This document shows positions 9,034-17,055 of a DNA stretch of 38,327 nucleotides, piece after piece. The number at the start of each line of letters is the position of its first letter. The first letter of the stretch is position 1. The position numbers and the translations under genes are program-made. The notes beneath the pieces are model-generated. The model did not search any database. It saw nothing but the letters and a program-made list of their open reading frames with translations, and was not told where the DNA came from. The stretch is taken from contig JAFYUZ010000092.1 in NCBI GenBank assembly GCA_017549365.1, forward strand, positions 1 to 38,327, in the 5' to 3' direction. Source of the DNA: Clostridia bacterium. GTDB lineage: Bacteria; Bacillota; Clostridia; Oscillospirales; CAG-382.

Positions 9034-9331
9034 AAGCGCAAAAACCGCATGTCGATTTCGTGCAGTTTTACCAATGAAATTTGTGTATTTTTAAATGTTT
9101 CGTCGACGATAATCGTTTTTTGATGTTCCGGAGCGTCACATTCAATGCTTCGGTGTGATCTTAGGATTGAATGTATATTAAAACAGAATCGGCACATTCA
9201 ACAATTTCCCCGATTTCGCATCATGGTACCACCCATTGCAAGAAGTAAAGGAGCCATTATCTGACTGTCCTTGTGTGCAATATCGGTTAATACGTATTAA
9301 AGCAAAGACTGCATACGATTTTAAATACAGA
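9034..9331. other. Intergenic region with no recognised feature
   Basis: About 300 bp between the regulatory box of SLH gene 1 and the terminator of SLH gene 2. Short open frames exist but have no ribosome binding site and no recognisable sequence. I see no RNA gene or additional TGTAACA pair here. Confidence 0.5.
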
Positions 9332-9362
9332 CAAAAAAGCTCCCGGCATTTCTGCCGGGAGC
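9332..9362 (-). terminator. Rho-independent terminator of SLH gene 2
   Basis: Perfect 10-bp G/C-rich stem GCTCCCGGCA/TGCCGGGAGC (9339-9362) followed on the reverse strand by TTTTTTG. It is 21 nt after the stop codon. Confidence 0.93.
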
Positions 9363-9382
9363 CAAACTTTATGAAAGTTTAA

Positions 9383-12300
9383 TTACTTTGTAACAATGAT
9401 GGACTTAACAGTCTTGATGGAGTCATCAGTGTTCTTGTCGTCGATTTCGTCAGCTACGATGTAGAGCTTGAAGCTTGCAGCTTCTTCAAGACCTTCGTAG
9501 GAGTTATCTTCAACAGTGAGGATGTCATCATCAGCCATCTGGTAAACAGAAGGAGATGTGTAGTAGAGGAATGTTGTGTCGTCAGTGATAACGTAGGTGT
9601 TACCGTCGCCGATTTCGAGGAACTTGTTAGCTTCTTCGTAACCGCCGTTGAAGGTAGCCTCAAACATCTTGTCTTCTACGTATGTGGAGCCGATCGAAGC
9701 TACTTCTGCGATCTTGCCTTCTTCGTTCATGAGAACGAACTTGCCGTTTGCAGGAGCCGAGAGACCCTTAACAGTTTCGATGTCACCGGCAGTTGCTGCG
9801 TTGGTGATGTTGAGAACTGTGTAGATGTTCTTTTCCTTGCCGTCTTCATCTGCGATTGTCTTAGCGGAAATAACGATTCTGTAGTCGTATGTTACATCAG
9901 ACTTGAACTCATCGATTTCAGCATAGAGGATGCCGAGGTTTTCGTAAGAGGAAGCTGTGTTGTTAACAAATACGGACATTACGTTTGTGAATGTTGTTTC
10001 TGCGAAGTCAGGAAGAGTCTTAGCTGTGTAAACAGTGTAAACATCTTCGCCTTCATCGTCAACAGTCTTGATGATGAGCTTGGAGTAGTCCTTAAGAGTG
10101 AACTTGGAGATACCTTCGATACCTGTTACGTTATAGATGGAACCTGTGAAGTTCTTGATGCTTGCGGAAGCTGCTGCGAGGTAAACTGCGCCTTCTTCGT
10201 CCTTGTCAGCGAAGATTGTAGCTGCTTCATCAGCGCCTGCAAAGTCGATTGCTGTGAATGTGTAAGCACCGTCAGAATCAACTGTGTATGTGCTGAACTT
10301 GTTGAGGAAGTCGTTGTACATAACTGTTTCAGCTACTTCCTTGTCAGTGATCTTCTGGTTGTCGATTTCTTCGAGGAGCTCGTAAGCGCCGTCGTAGGAA
10401 ACGAATGTGTTAGCGTAGTCAGCGAGCTGAACAGCCTTAACTGCACCGTCGATAACTGCGTTTACATAGAAGTATGTTACGAATTCGCCGTCAACAACGC
10501 CTGTAGCGGAGTAAACGATTCTTTCGTCAGTGATCTTTTCAGCGCCTTCGCCGGATACAACGTACTTAGTTACGGGATCTTCGTCGTAAGGAAGAACGAT
10601 CGCGTAGTTAGCGTCTGCATCGAAATCGCCGGAGGATACGCCATCCTTGTGGAGGAGAACGTCGCCCTTGATGTATGCCTTGTATGTCTTACCAGCCTTG
10701 AAGTCTGCGTAAGAAGGAGCGTTGATGTAGTTGATGTACTTGTCTGCTGCGCCTACGAATTCAACAACTTCACCGGACTTGAAGGTAACAGTCTTGGAAT
10801 CGTCGGAGCTGGATCTTGCGGAAACCATAGCTTCGATAGGAGCGATTGTTTCAGCAACCTTAACGTACTTAGCGCCATCGTTTACGTATGCGAGAACGAA
10901 GTCACCGGACTTGTAATCGCCTTCAACTGTAGCGTCTTCAGTGTAGATGGAGTAGTAGTCTGCGCTGTTGAAGTTCTGGAGACCCTTGAAGGGCTTGTTC
11001 TTCTTGTCAACGATTTCAACGAATGTGTAATCCTTGATGAAGAGGTAGTCAACGTAACCGTCTCCGTTGGAGTCGTAAACGTCAGCTTCGTAGAGACCTT
11101 CGTTATAAATGAGGGGGAATTCTTCTTCGAATTCAACTGTGAGGTTGTCGTAAGAGCCGTTGTTGGACTGTACGTATGCACCCTGGAAGGAGATGCCTGT
11201 GTCAACGAATGCGAATGTAGCATTGTCTTCATCGTAAGAACCTGTTTCGAGGTCGATGAACTTGATGCCGTCTTCAGCTGCGTAATCCTTCTTGTAGGAG
11301 TAAGGAGCCTGATCGTAGTCGAGGTAAGCAGAGATGCCGCCGAATTCAACGATACCTGTCATAACCTTGTCGCCGTCAGCCTTCTTAACGCCGCCAACAT
11401 AGTATTCCTTGTCGGTCTTTGTGGAAGTAGCGATCTTAACGTCAGCTGCTGTGATTGTCTTCTTAACGAGGTTGGACTTAGCAGCGATAACTTCGTCGTC
11501 AGCAACGTCCTTAGCATCCTTCTTAACGAAGAGTGTGAGTTCTGCGAGGAAGTATTCGTCAGCGTCACCGTCGAGGCCGAGTTCTTCGAGTTCGAAGTCA
11601 ACGCCTGTAGCGATTACGTTGCCGTCGTTGTCGTATCTTGTACCTGTGATGAGCTCAACGTCGTTGAGTTCGTCGTAAGTAGCAGTTACGTTGTCGATGC
11701 CGTAGTGAGTTGTACCAAGAACTACGAATGTTTCTTCTTCAACACCGAAGATCTTGTGAGCGATTGTTTCTGTTGTTTCAACAGGAACGTAAGCATCAGT
11801 CTGGCCGTTTGTAACCCACTCGTATTCAACAGTTGTTTCGTTCATGTCAGCGTAGAATGCGTTGGCAAGAAGGATAGCAACCTGGCCACGGTTAAGGGTT
11901 GTTGTGTAGTCAACATCAGAAGCGATGTTTTCGTCGAGACCGAGCTCTTCAGCCTTGTCGGTGTAACCGAAAGGATAGGAGAGAGGACCGTCATTCTCGT
12001 AACCGAGAGCACGAACGAGCATTACATATGCGTCCTGGAGAGTGATGCCACCCTTAGGATTGAATGTTGTAGCGGATGTGCCCTTGATAACTCCGGCGTT
12101 GGAAGCCCAAGAAATCATGTTGAAGAATGTGGAATCTTCGAGGTCGGTGAAGGGAGTTGTGTTAACGCCGCCTTCAGACGATCTACCTGCCTTCATGAGT
12201 CTGTAAACGAAAGCAGCCATCTGCTGACGTGTTACATTCTCTTCGGGGCTGAACTTTGTTTCAGATGTACCCTTAGCTACGCCGAGAGTAGAGAGGAGCT

Positions 12301-12430
12301 CAACTGCTTCGTAGAGAGCCTCGTCATCATAAGAAACATCTTCGAATGCTGCGCTTGCTGCGAAGGGGATCATACCGATGATCATCATAGCCGCAAGAGC
12401 GAGTGTGAGAAGTTTTGTGATCTTTCTCAT
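9383..12430 (-). CDS. SLH-domain surface protein 2 (putative S-layer protein)
   Basis: Second secreted cell-wall-bound surface protein, 1,015 residues, paralogous to the preceding one. Signal peptide 1-28 (MRKITKLLTLALAAMM..., AASAA cleavage region). Three SLH repeats at about 29-81 (FEDVS...VTRQQMAAFVYRLMKAG), 94-145 (FTDL...GVIKG...YVMLVRALGY) and 155-196 (...LNRGQVAILLANAFYADM). The C-terminal region is acidic and shares landmarks with SLH protein 1: ELGLDGDADEYFL, a calcium-loop-like DSNGDGYVDYLF, then EIVDKKN. No sortase motif. ATG 12430 has AGGAGG 8 nt upstream; the upstream in-frame extension lacks a signal peptide and is rejected. Codon choice is strongly restricted, suggesting very high expression. 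Two promoters of identical design precede it. Confidence 0.9.
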   Translation of the reverse strand: MRKITKLLTLALAAMMIIGMIPFAASAAFEDVSYDDEALYEAVELLSTLGVAKGTSETKFSPEENVTRQQMAAFVYRLMKAGRSSEGGVNTTPFTDLEDSTFFNMISWASNAGVIKGTSATTFNPKGGITLQDAYVMLVRALGYENDGPLSYPFGYTDKAEELGLDENIASDVDYTTTLNRGQVAILLANAFYADMNETTVEYEWVTNGQTDAYVPVETTETIAHKIFGVEEETFVVLGTTHYGIDNVTATYDELNDVELITGTRYDNDGNVIATGVDFELEELGLDGDADEYFLAELTLFVKKDAKDVADDEVIAAKSNLVKKTITAADVKIATSTKTDKEYYVGGVKKADGDKVMTGIVEFGGISAYLDYDQAPYSYKKDYAAEDGIKFIDLETGSYDEDNATFAFVDTGISFQGAYVQSNNGSYDNLTVEFEEEFPLIYNEGLYEADVYDSNGDGYVDYLFIKDYTFVEIVDKKNKPFKGLQNFNSADYYSIYTEDATVEGDYKSGDFVLAYVNDGAKYVKVAETIAPIEAMVSARSSSDDSKTVTFKSGEVVEFVGAADKYINYINAPSYADFKAGKTYKAYIKGDVLLHKDGVSSGDFDADANYAIVLPYDEDPVTKYVVSGEGAEKITDERIVYSATGVVDGEFVTYFYVNAVIDGAVKAVQLADYANTFVSYDGAYELLEEIDNQKITDKEVAETVMYNDFLNKFSTYTVDSDGAYTFTAIDFAGADEAATIFADKDEEGAVYLAAASASIKNFTGSIYNVTGIEGISKFTLKDYSKLIIKTVDDEGEDVYTVYTAKTLPDFAETTFTNVMSVFVNNTASSYENLGILYAEIDEFKSDVTYDYRIVISAKTIADEDGKEKNIYTVLNITNAATAGDIETVKGLSAPANGKFVLMNEEGKIAEVASIGSTYVEDKMFEATFNGGYEEANKFLEIGDGNTYVITDDTTFLYYTSPSVYQMADDDILTVEDNSYEGLEEAASFKLYIVADEIDDKNTDDSIKTVKSIIVTK

Positions 12431-12505
12431 TTGGAAATCCTCCTGTAATAAAATTTTTGGAAGCGGAAAACGACGAGCGATCGCCTTTTTCCTACTTACA
12501 GACTT

Positions 12506-12534
12506 ATGATAATACACAATCGATTTTTTTGCAA
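12506..12534 (-). promoter_or_regulatory. Proximal sigma-A promoter of SLH gene 2
   Basis: Reverse strand TTGCAA (12529-12534), 17-nt spacer, TATCAT (12506-12511), leader about 70 nt. The direct repeat at 12550-12567 begins 15 bp upstream of its -35 box. Confidence 0.75.
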
Positions 12535-12549
12535 TACCTTTTGATTGTT

Positions 12550-12567
12550 TGTAACACAACTGTAACA
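12550..12567 (-). promoter_or_regulatory. TGTAACA-N4-TGTAACA direct repeat, proximal copy
   Basis: Heptamers at 12550-12556 and 12561-12567, 11-bp period, with a third TGTAACA at 12581-12587 (20 bp further). Same spacing to the -35 box as at SLH gene 1. Confidence 0.75.
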
Positions 12568-12619
12568 CTGACGTGCCGTGTGTAACAACTTAAAAGATGC
12601 CGCAATTGATTGTACTTTT

Positions 12620-12648
12620 ATAATACAGCAAGCTTTTTGATTTTGCAA
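12620..12648 (-). promoter_or_regulatory. Distal sigma-A promoter of SLH gene 2
   Basis: Reverse strand TTGCAA (12643-12648), 17-nt spacer, TATTAT (12620-12625). It duplicates the design of the proximal promoter 114 bp upstream, including the 15-bp gap to a TGTAACA pair. Confidence 0.75.
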
Positions 12649-12663
12649 TAGGTTTTGCGATAT

Positions 12664-12681
12664 TGTAACATGACTGTAACA
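12664..12681 (-). promoter_or_regulatory. TGTAACA-N4-TGTAACA direct repeat, distal copy
   Basis: Heptamers at 12664-12670 and 12675-12681, 11-bp period, 15 bp upstream of the distal -35 box. Confidence 0.75.
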
Positions 12682-12730
12682 CTACCCTCCCCCCACGCGC
12701 AAAAATGCCGCCGTATACTTATAAGACGCA

Positions 12731-12757
12731 AAAAAGCCGGATTTGTTCCGGCTTTTT
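12731..12757 (-). terminator. Terminator of the ribF-dac unit
   Basis: Perfect 11-bp stem AAAAAGCCGGA/TCCGGCTTTTT with a 5-nt loop, followed by a T-run on the reverse strand. It is close to bidirectional, so it would also insulate the SLH gene 2 promoters from read-through. Confidence 0.88.
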
Positions 12758-12789
12758 CGTTTTGTCATTTTGTTTTTTAAAATTTTCGT

Positions 12790-14190
12790 TTATCTTCTGT
12801 ATCTTCTCTGCCTTCTGCGCGCCTTATAATATATGAAGCAATAGATCACAAACAGCACGAACGCGGAAATTACCGCCGTAATAAACCACCTGCTTGTAAA
12901 AAACGCTGTGAGAACGCTTAAAAAGTAAAGCAGGTTGCTGCGCTCGACCGATATGCCCGAAACAAGGCTTGTGGTACCGAGTGTCACGCTGCCCTTGTAT
13001 TTTACAACAAGCTCGCCGAACGTCTGACCCTTTTCGATGGGAGCCTTGGCATCGCTGAGCACGCGATTGTCAAGCTGGATATCTTTTTCAAAATCAAGAT
13101 TGTTTGGCAAAAGCGCCGAAATATCCTGCGCCGCATGCAAGGTTACATGGTCGACCTTTGCCGCAAGCTCCACGGGTATCTCGCACTGAATAACGCCTGC
13201 ACCCGCCACCTTTTGCACAGAAAAATTGTTGAAGCAGGAATTCATGAGAGAAATGGTGTCGTCAAAGGCGTAGTTTTCTTTTTCGGTTCCGCCCGCGTTC
13301 ATAACCACAGTCAGATACGAAAGCCCGTCGCGCGAAACGGCGGCGACAACACAGTTTCCACCCTCGGGGGTGGAGCCCGAGCTTAAACCGAGGGTTCCTT
13401 TGTAAAAATAGTTCTTTTCGTTTTCAACCCGTCTTATCATACGGTTGCGGTTGTAAAGATATCTGCGCTCGGAAGTAAGGTTTGTCGCCTCGATGGTGTA
13501 GTTTGTTGAGCTTGCCATTTTTACAAGCTCGTTGATGTAAAAAGCGTGGCACGAAATTATGGCAAGGTCGCGCACCGTCGTTTTCATTTCGGGATCGTGA
13601 AGACCCGTGGGATTTTTGAAGGTGGTGTTCTTTGCACCAAGCTTTGCGGCACGCTCGTTCATCATTTTGCAAAAGCCGTCGACAGAACCTCCGACGTGCT
13701 CGGCAAGAACATTGGCGCAATCGTTGGCGCCGTTTACAAGAAGTCCGTAAAGAAGCTCGCGCACGGTGAAACCCTCGCCTGCCTTAATGGGACGGGTGGG
13801 ATTTATCCTTGTGCCGGACGTGATCTTCACGGCGTTTTCGGATGCATACACCATGGTGTCAAGATCGGCGACGTTTTCAAAAACCACCACCGCCGTCATC
13901 AGCTTTACCGCCGATGCGGGAAAAAGCAGAACGTCGGGATTTTTTTCATACATTACGTTGCCGGTATCAAGATTTATCGCCATGGCATATACCGAATCAA
14001 GCACAGGCTGTTCGACCGAGGCAAAATCAAAAAAGGTTTTGTTGTCAAGATAAGAAAGCGGCTTTGCCGAAAGCTGCACTTCCCCGTCCTCGTCGGCAAA
14101 TGCCGAAACGGCAAGCGACGGCAGGATCATCTGCAAGCACAAAAGCACGCAAATAACTCTTATAATAATAGGAAGAGTTTTTTTGTTCAT
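12790..14190 (-). CDS. D-alanyl-D-alanine carboxypeptidase-like (DacF/S11) protein with altered active-site motifs
   Basis: Penicillin-binding-protein-5-like protein of 466 residues, exported by an N-terminal signal (residues about 7-31) and held by a C-terminal membrane helix (about 436-456) ending in a basic RRRQRRYRR tail. S11 enzymes trim the terminal D-Ala of peptidoglycan stem peptides. The SxxK motif is present (S93-A-V-K96 in FPASAVKLMTA). The SxN position reads G154-A-N156 (LLVNGANDCAN) and the KTG position reads S270-S-G272 (TLGLSSGSTPEGGNC). Two of three catalytic boxes are therefore altered, so activity is doubtful. Start ATG 14190 overlaps the ribF stop as ATGA, implying translational coupling, with GGGAGA upstream. 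Confidence 0.85.
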   Translation of the reverse strand: MNKKTLPIIIRVICVLLCLQMILPSLAVSAFADEDGEVQLSAKPLSYLDNKTFFDFASVEQPVLDSVYAMAINLDTGNVMYEKNPDVLLFPASAVKLMTAVVVFENVADLDTMVYASENAVKITSGTRINPTRPIKAGEGFTVRELLYGLLVNGANDCANVLAEHVGGSVDGFCKMMNERAAKLGAKNTTFKNPTGLHDPEMKTTVRDLAIISCHAFYINELVKMASSTNYTIEATNLTSERRYLYNRNRMIRRVENEKNYFYKGTLGLSSGSTPEGGNCVVAAVSRDGLSYLTVVMNAGGTEKENYAFDDTISLMNSCFNNFSVQKVAGAGVIQCEIPVELAAKVDHVTLHAAQDISALLPNNLDFEKDIQLDNRVLSDAKAPIEKGQTFGELVVKYKGSVTLGTTSLVSGISVERSNLLYFLSVLTAFFTSRWFITAVISAFVLFVIYCFIYYKARRRQRRYRR

Positions 14191-15119
14191 AAGAGCGTCT
14201 CCCTTTCAAAATATTCCTGCGCCTGGGAAACATTGTGCAGGATCTCTTTTTTCAATTCGTCAAGCGAGGGGAATTTTTTCTCATCGCGCAGATGGCGGCA
14301 AAACTCTATCCTCACTTCTTTTCCGTAAAGATCGCCGTCAAAACCGATTATGTGTGTTTCGCAAAGCACGGGGGCGTTTACTCCGTCGTTCACCGTGGGG
14401 TTTACGCCAACGTTTGTGACACCGGCATATTTTTTGCCGTCAAAGCTGCAAAGGCTTATGTATACTCCGTTTTTCGGGCGCAGTTTTTTTTCGGGGAAAA
14501 ACTGATTTATCGTAGGCGAGCCGAGAACACGTCCCAGCTTTTTGCCGTGGACCACCTCTGAACAAAAAGAATACCTTCTGCCAAGAAGTTCTGACGCCTC
14601 TTCCATTTTTCCCTCGCATATCAGCTCGCGCACGTGGGTTGAATTGATGCAATCACCGCATTTCGAAACGCAATCGAGAACGACAACTTTTTTACCCAAA
14701 TCTTCCATCACGCGCTTCAGGGTATCGGAGTTTCCGCTTCGTCCTGCGCCAAAGCTGTAATTGTCTCCGCACACTGCGATCTCGCAGCCCAGACCTTTCA
14801 CAAGGATTTCTTCGCAAAACTGTCTGCACGAAAGATCTTTTACCATATCGAAATCGTCAAGACAAAGAAGATCGGCGCGAAGCTCCGAAAGGATCTGTGC
14901 CTTTTCCGAATTGTCTGTGATTATTCCGTTTATGCCGTTTTTGAAATTGGACGGATGATCCGAAAAGGTATAAACGCAGGACAAAAAGCCGCTTTCGTTC
15001 GCAAAAGCAACTGCTTTGTTTATGAGAGCCACATGGCCAAGGTGTATTCCATCGAAATTTCCCAGCGCCACCACGCTCTTTTTTGTGGGTATATATGTTT
15101 TGCGGTCGTTTATCTGCAT
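14187..15119 (-). CDS. ribF: Bifunctional riboflavin kinase/FMN adenylyltransferase
   Basis: Converts riboflavin to FMN and FMN to FAD in the cytosol. The N-terminal adenylyltransferase half has GNFDGIHLGH (residues 20-29) and INSTHVREL; the C-terminal flavokinase half has GRVLGSPTIN, the GVTNVGVNPT segment, ETHIIGFDGDLYG and RDEKKFPSLDELK. 310 residues is the normal length. ATG 15119 is chosen because the protein then begins just before the conserved domain and has a weak AAGGA upstream; the 51-residue upstream extension crosses the promoter. It overlaps the DacF-like gene by 4 nt. Confidence 0.95.
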   Translation of the reverse strand: MQINDRKTYIPTKKSVVALGNFDGIHLGHVALINKAVAFANESGFLSCVYTFSDHPSNFKNGINGIITDNSEKAQILSELRADLLCLDDFDMVKDLSCRQFCEEILVKGLGCEIAVCGDNYSFGAGRSGNSDTLKRVMEDLGKKVVVLDCVSKCGDCINSTHVRELICEGKMEEASELLGRRYSFCSEVVHGKKLGRVLGSPTINQFFPEKKLRPKNGVYISLCSFDGKKYAGVTNVGVNPTVNDGVNAPVLCETHIIGFDGDLYGKEVRIEFCRHLRDEKKFPSLDELKKEILHNVSQAQEYFERETLL

Positions 15120-15164
15120 TGTAATTCCTTTTCGTGATAAAATAGATTGTTTTTGCTTATATAT

Positions 15165-15193
15165 ATGATACCCTTTTTCGTCGGTTATGTCAA
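15165..15193 (-). promoter_or_regulatory. sigma-A promoter of ribF-dac
   Basis: Reverse strand TTGACA (15188-15193), 17-nt spacer, TATCAT (15165-15170), about 40 nt upstream of the ribF start. No FMN riboswitch-sized leader is present. Confidence 0.8.
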
Positions 15194-15335
15194 GGCACTT
15201 TTCGTAATACAAAAAAACAAAAACATACCTGTTTTGCGCCCAAATACTTCGGATTGTGCCAAGGTAAGGCAAAATTGTGAAAATTATTTTTGATTTTTTT
15301 CAAAAATTCCAAAGAATTACTTCGAACGCTTTTTG

Positions 15336-15364
15336 TTGTGGAAGCCGCAGAAACCGGGTATAAT
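15336..15364 (+). promoter_or_regulatory. Promoter of the MogA-like gene
   Basis: TTGTGG (15336-15341), 17-nt spacer, TATAAT (15359-15364), about 65 nt before the start codon. The -35 box is weaker than at the other promoters. Confidence 0.6.
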
Positions 15365-15431
15365 TTTAAATACACGGCAAAAACGTGATGGTTTTTTGCT
15401 TATATATAATATAAATGAAAGGAATGATCTT

Positions 15432-16070
15432 ATGACCGATATGCCGGTTTTCGGCATACTTTGCTGCGGAAAAGATATTGCCGAGCTTTCAAAATCGGTG
15501 AAAGCCTGCTCGTATATTACATCTGTTATGAAAGACAGCGGTTTTGATTTGGGAGGTTACCACACACAGCTTTTGGCAAAAAGCAACGAGAAGCTGACAA
15601 AGATGTGCGAAAACAAGCTTTTGCACATCTGCCGCACATGCGACGTTGTTTTCACGGTGGGATGTGATGGGTTTGCCGCCGATGACGTGATGCCCGAGAT
15701 AACGTCAAAAGTTTGCGACGGCGAGGCCGCCTTTTTCACTTCGCATCTCTGCGGACTTTCAAATATTTCAAACTACGACGCGGCAGGAACAAAAAAGAAA
15801 AAATCGGTATTCCCTCCCTCGCGAAGTATTGCGGGGGTAAAGGATGCGGTTCTTGTTATGAATATCAGAAACGATCTCGCTTTTATACGTTCGCTTTTGC
15901 CTGCGCTTTTGCCGTCGGTTGCCTTTGCCGCCGCCTGTCTTTCGGGCAAAGATGCACAGGATTGCAAGAAGATAAACGAAACGCTCGAAAGGCTGTGCAA
16001 TGCAAAATCAAAGGTCGGCGGAAAAATATTTTTTGAAAACATTCAAAAACTCGACACAAAAAATCGCTGA
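15432..16070 (+). CDS. MoaB/MogA-like (molybdopterin-binding fold) protein, divergent
   Basis: 212-residue protein with the likely fold of molybdopterin adenylyltransferases but no certain function. The similarity rests on VVFTVGCDGFAADDVMPEIT, which aligns with the family's TTGGTG....D.TPEA motif, and on SIAGVKDAVLVMNIRNDLAFIRSLLPALLP, which aligns with the later GSP.AV......L.P.L segment. The GGTG glycine motif reads GCDG, so cofactor chemistry may be lost. No other molybdenum cofactor gene is in the window. ATG 15432 with AAAGGA 9 nt upstream is chosen; the upstream in-frame ORF extension covers the promoter. It is monocistronic, and no clear terminator follows before the response regulator. 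Family assignment is by eye and uncertain. Confidence 0.45.
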   Translation: MTDMPVFGILCCGKDIAELSKSVKACSYITSVMKDSGFDLGGYHTQLLAKSNEKLTKMCENKLLHICRTCDVVFTVGCDGFAADDVMPEITSKVCDGEAAFFTSHLCGLSNISNYDAAGTKKKKSVFPPSRSIAGVKDAVLVMNIRNDLAFIRSLLPALLPSVAFAAACLSGKDAQDCKKINETLERLCNAKSKVGGKIFFENIQKLDTKNR

Positions 16071-16151
16071 TTTGATAAAATTTATAATTTATATCACATT
16101 TGTTAAAAATGTGTTCATCAATGTCGTTGACGAAAAGTATACAATATTAGT

Positions 16152-16186
16152 GTTGATAAAATTAACAAATTGTGTAATTTATCAAC
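16152..16186. promoter_or_regulatory. Inverted repeat upstream of the response regulator
   Basis: GTTGATAAAATTA (16152-16164) and TAATTTATCAAC (16175-16186) form an imperfect palindrome with a one-base bulge and a 10-nt centre, about 65 bp before the regulator gene. There is no T-run after it, so it looks more like an operator than a terminator. The surrounding 180 bp is A/T-rich with no single convincing promoter. Confidence 0.35.
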
Positions 16187-16251
16187 ATTCAATAATTGTA
16201 TGAAAAGATTGTTAAACGTTCGGGAATTTTTTCGCCGACATGGAGGAACAC

Positions 16252-16941
16252 ATGGGACTAAAAATACTGATTGCAGATGATGACACAAACACTTGTGACC
16301 TGCTGAAGATCTGTCTTGAAAACGAAGATTACGAGATCGTTGTTGCAAACAACGGCGTAAAGGCGGTTTCCGCTTTCAAGATCTACGAACCTGATCTTGT
16401 TCTTCTCGACATCATGATGCCCGGCAAGGACGGTTGGCAGGTCTGCCGCGAAATCCGCGAGATCTCCTCGAAGCCCATCATCATGCTCACTGCAAAGAAC
16501 GAAGTTTTTGACAAAGTTCTGGGCCTCGAGCTCGGAGCAGACGATTTTGTCACAAAGCCCTTTGATACAAAAGAAGTTGTGGCGCGCATAAAGGCAGTTT
16601 TCCGCCGTTGCGCAGGTCATGAAAGCGACGATTCCGAAGTTGTAAAGTTTGACAACCTCGAGATCTCTCTTCAGAAATATGAACTCAAACTCTGCGGAAA
16701 GTCTGTTGACATTCCTCCCAAAGAACTTGAACTTCTCTATTTCCTCACATCCAACTACAACAGAGTGTTCACCCGCGACCAGCTGCTCGACAAGGTTTGG
16801 GGCTTTGACTACCTCGGCGACTCGAGAACTGTTGACGTACATATCAAGAGACTCCGCGAAAAGCTTACAGACATCTCCGAAAAGTGGCAGATCAAAACAG
16901 TTTGGGGCGTAGGCTACAAGTTCGAGCTTCTCCAGCAGTAA
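16252..16941 (+). CDS. OmpR/PhoB-family response regulator, no adjacent kinase
   Basis: Two-domain cytosolic transcription factor of 229 residues. The receiver domain (1-120) has acidic pocket D9/D10, phosphoacceptor D53 in LLDIMMPGKDG, T80 in IMLTAKNE and K102 in TKPFD, so it appears phosphorylatable. The C-terminal winged helix (about 130-229) has PPKELELLYFLTSN, FTRDQLLDKVWGFDY, RTVDVHIKRLREK and WGVGYKFE. ATG 16252 is chosen because GGAGG lies 5 nt upstream; an ATG four codons earlier overlaps that site. No histidine kinase is next to it. Such regulators bind direct repeats with an 11-bp period, the layout seen upstream of both SLH genes, which makes them candidate targets. Confidence 0.93.
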   Translation: MGLKILIADDDTNTCDLLKICLENEDYEIVVANNGVKAVSAFKIYEPDLVLLDIMMPGKDGWQVCREIREISSKPIIMLTAKNEVFDKVLGLELGADDFVTKPFDTKEVVARIKAVFRRCAGHESDDSEVVKFDNLEISLQKYELKLCGKSVDIPPKELELLYFLTSNYNRVFTRDQLLDKVWGFDYLGDSRTVDVHIKRLREKLTDISEKWQIKTVWGVGYKFELLQQ

Positions 16942-16955
16942 TTTTTCCGAAATAT

Positions 16956-16987
16956 AAAACCGCATCGTACGATGCGGTTTTTGTTTT
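16956..16987 (+). terminator. Terminator of the response regulator gene (likely bidirectional)
   Basis: A 24-bp perfect palindrome (AAACCGCATCGT and its complement, 16957-16980) followed by TTTGTTTT. On the reverse strand a shorter T-rich run follows, so it may also end the hexuronate operon. Confidence 0.85.
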
Positions 16988-17055
16988 GCCAAAAAGCATT
17001 ATTAAGTTACGTTGCCCATCTCCGATGTTAAAAGGCATGAATTTATGAGTTTCTG

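Noticed and set aside
10649..12448. 599-codon plus-strand open frame inside SLH gene 2
   Set aside because: Antisense of a strongly codon-biased gene with a clear signal peptide and SLH domains on the other strand.
13546..14328. 260-codon plus-strand open frame opposite the DacF-like gene
   Set aside because: Antisense shadow without translation signals.
15120..15164. FMN riboswitch before ribF
   Set aside because: The leader is only about 40 nt and lacks the conserved junction sequences.
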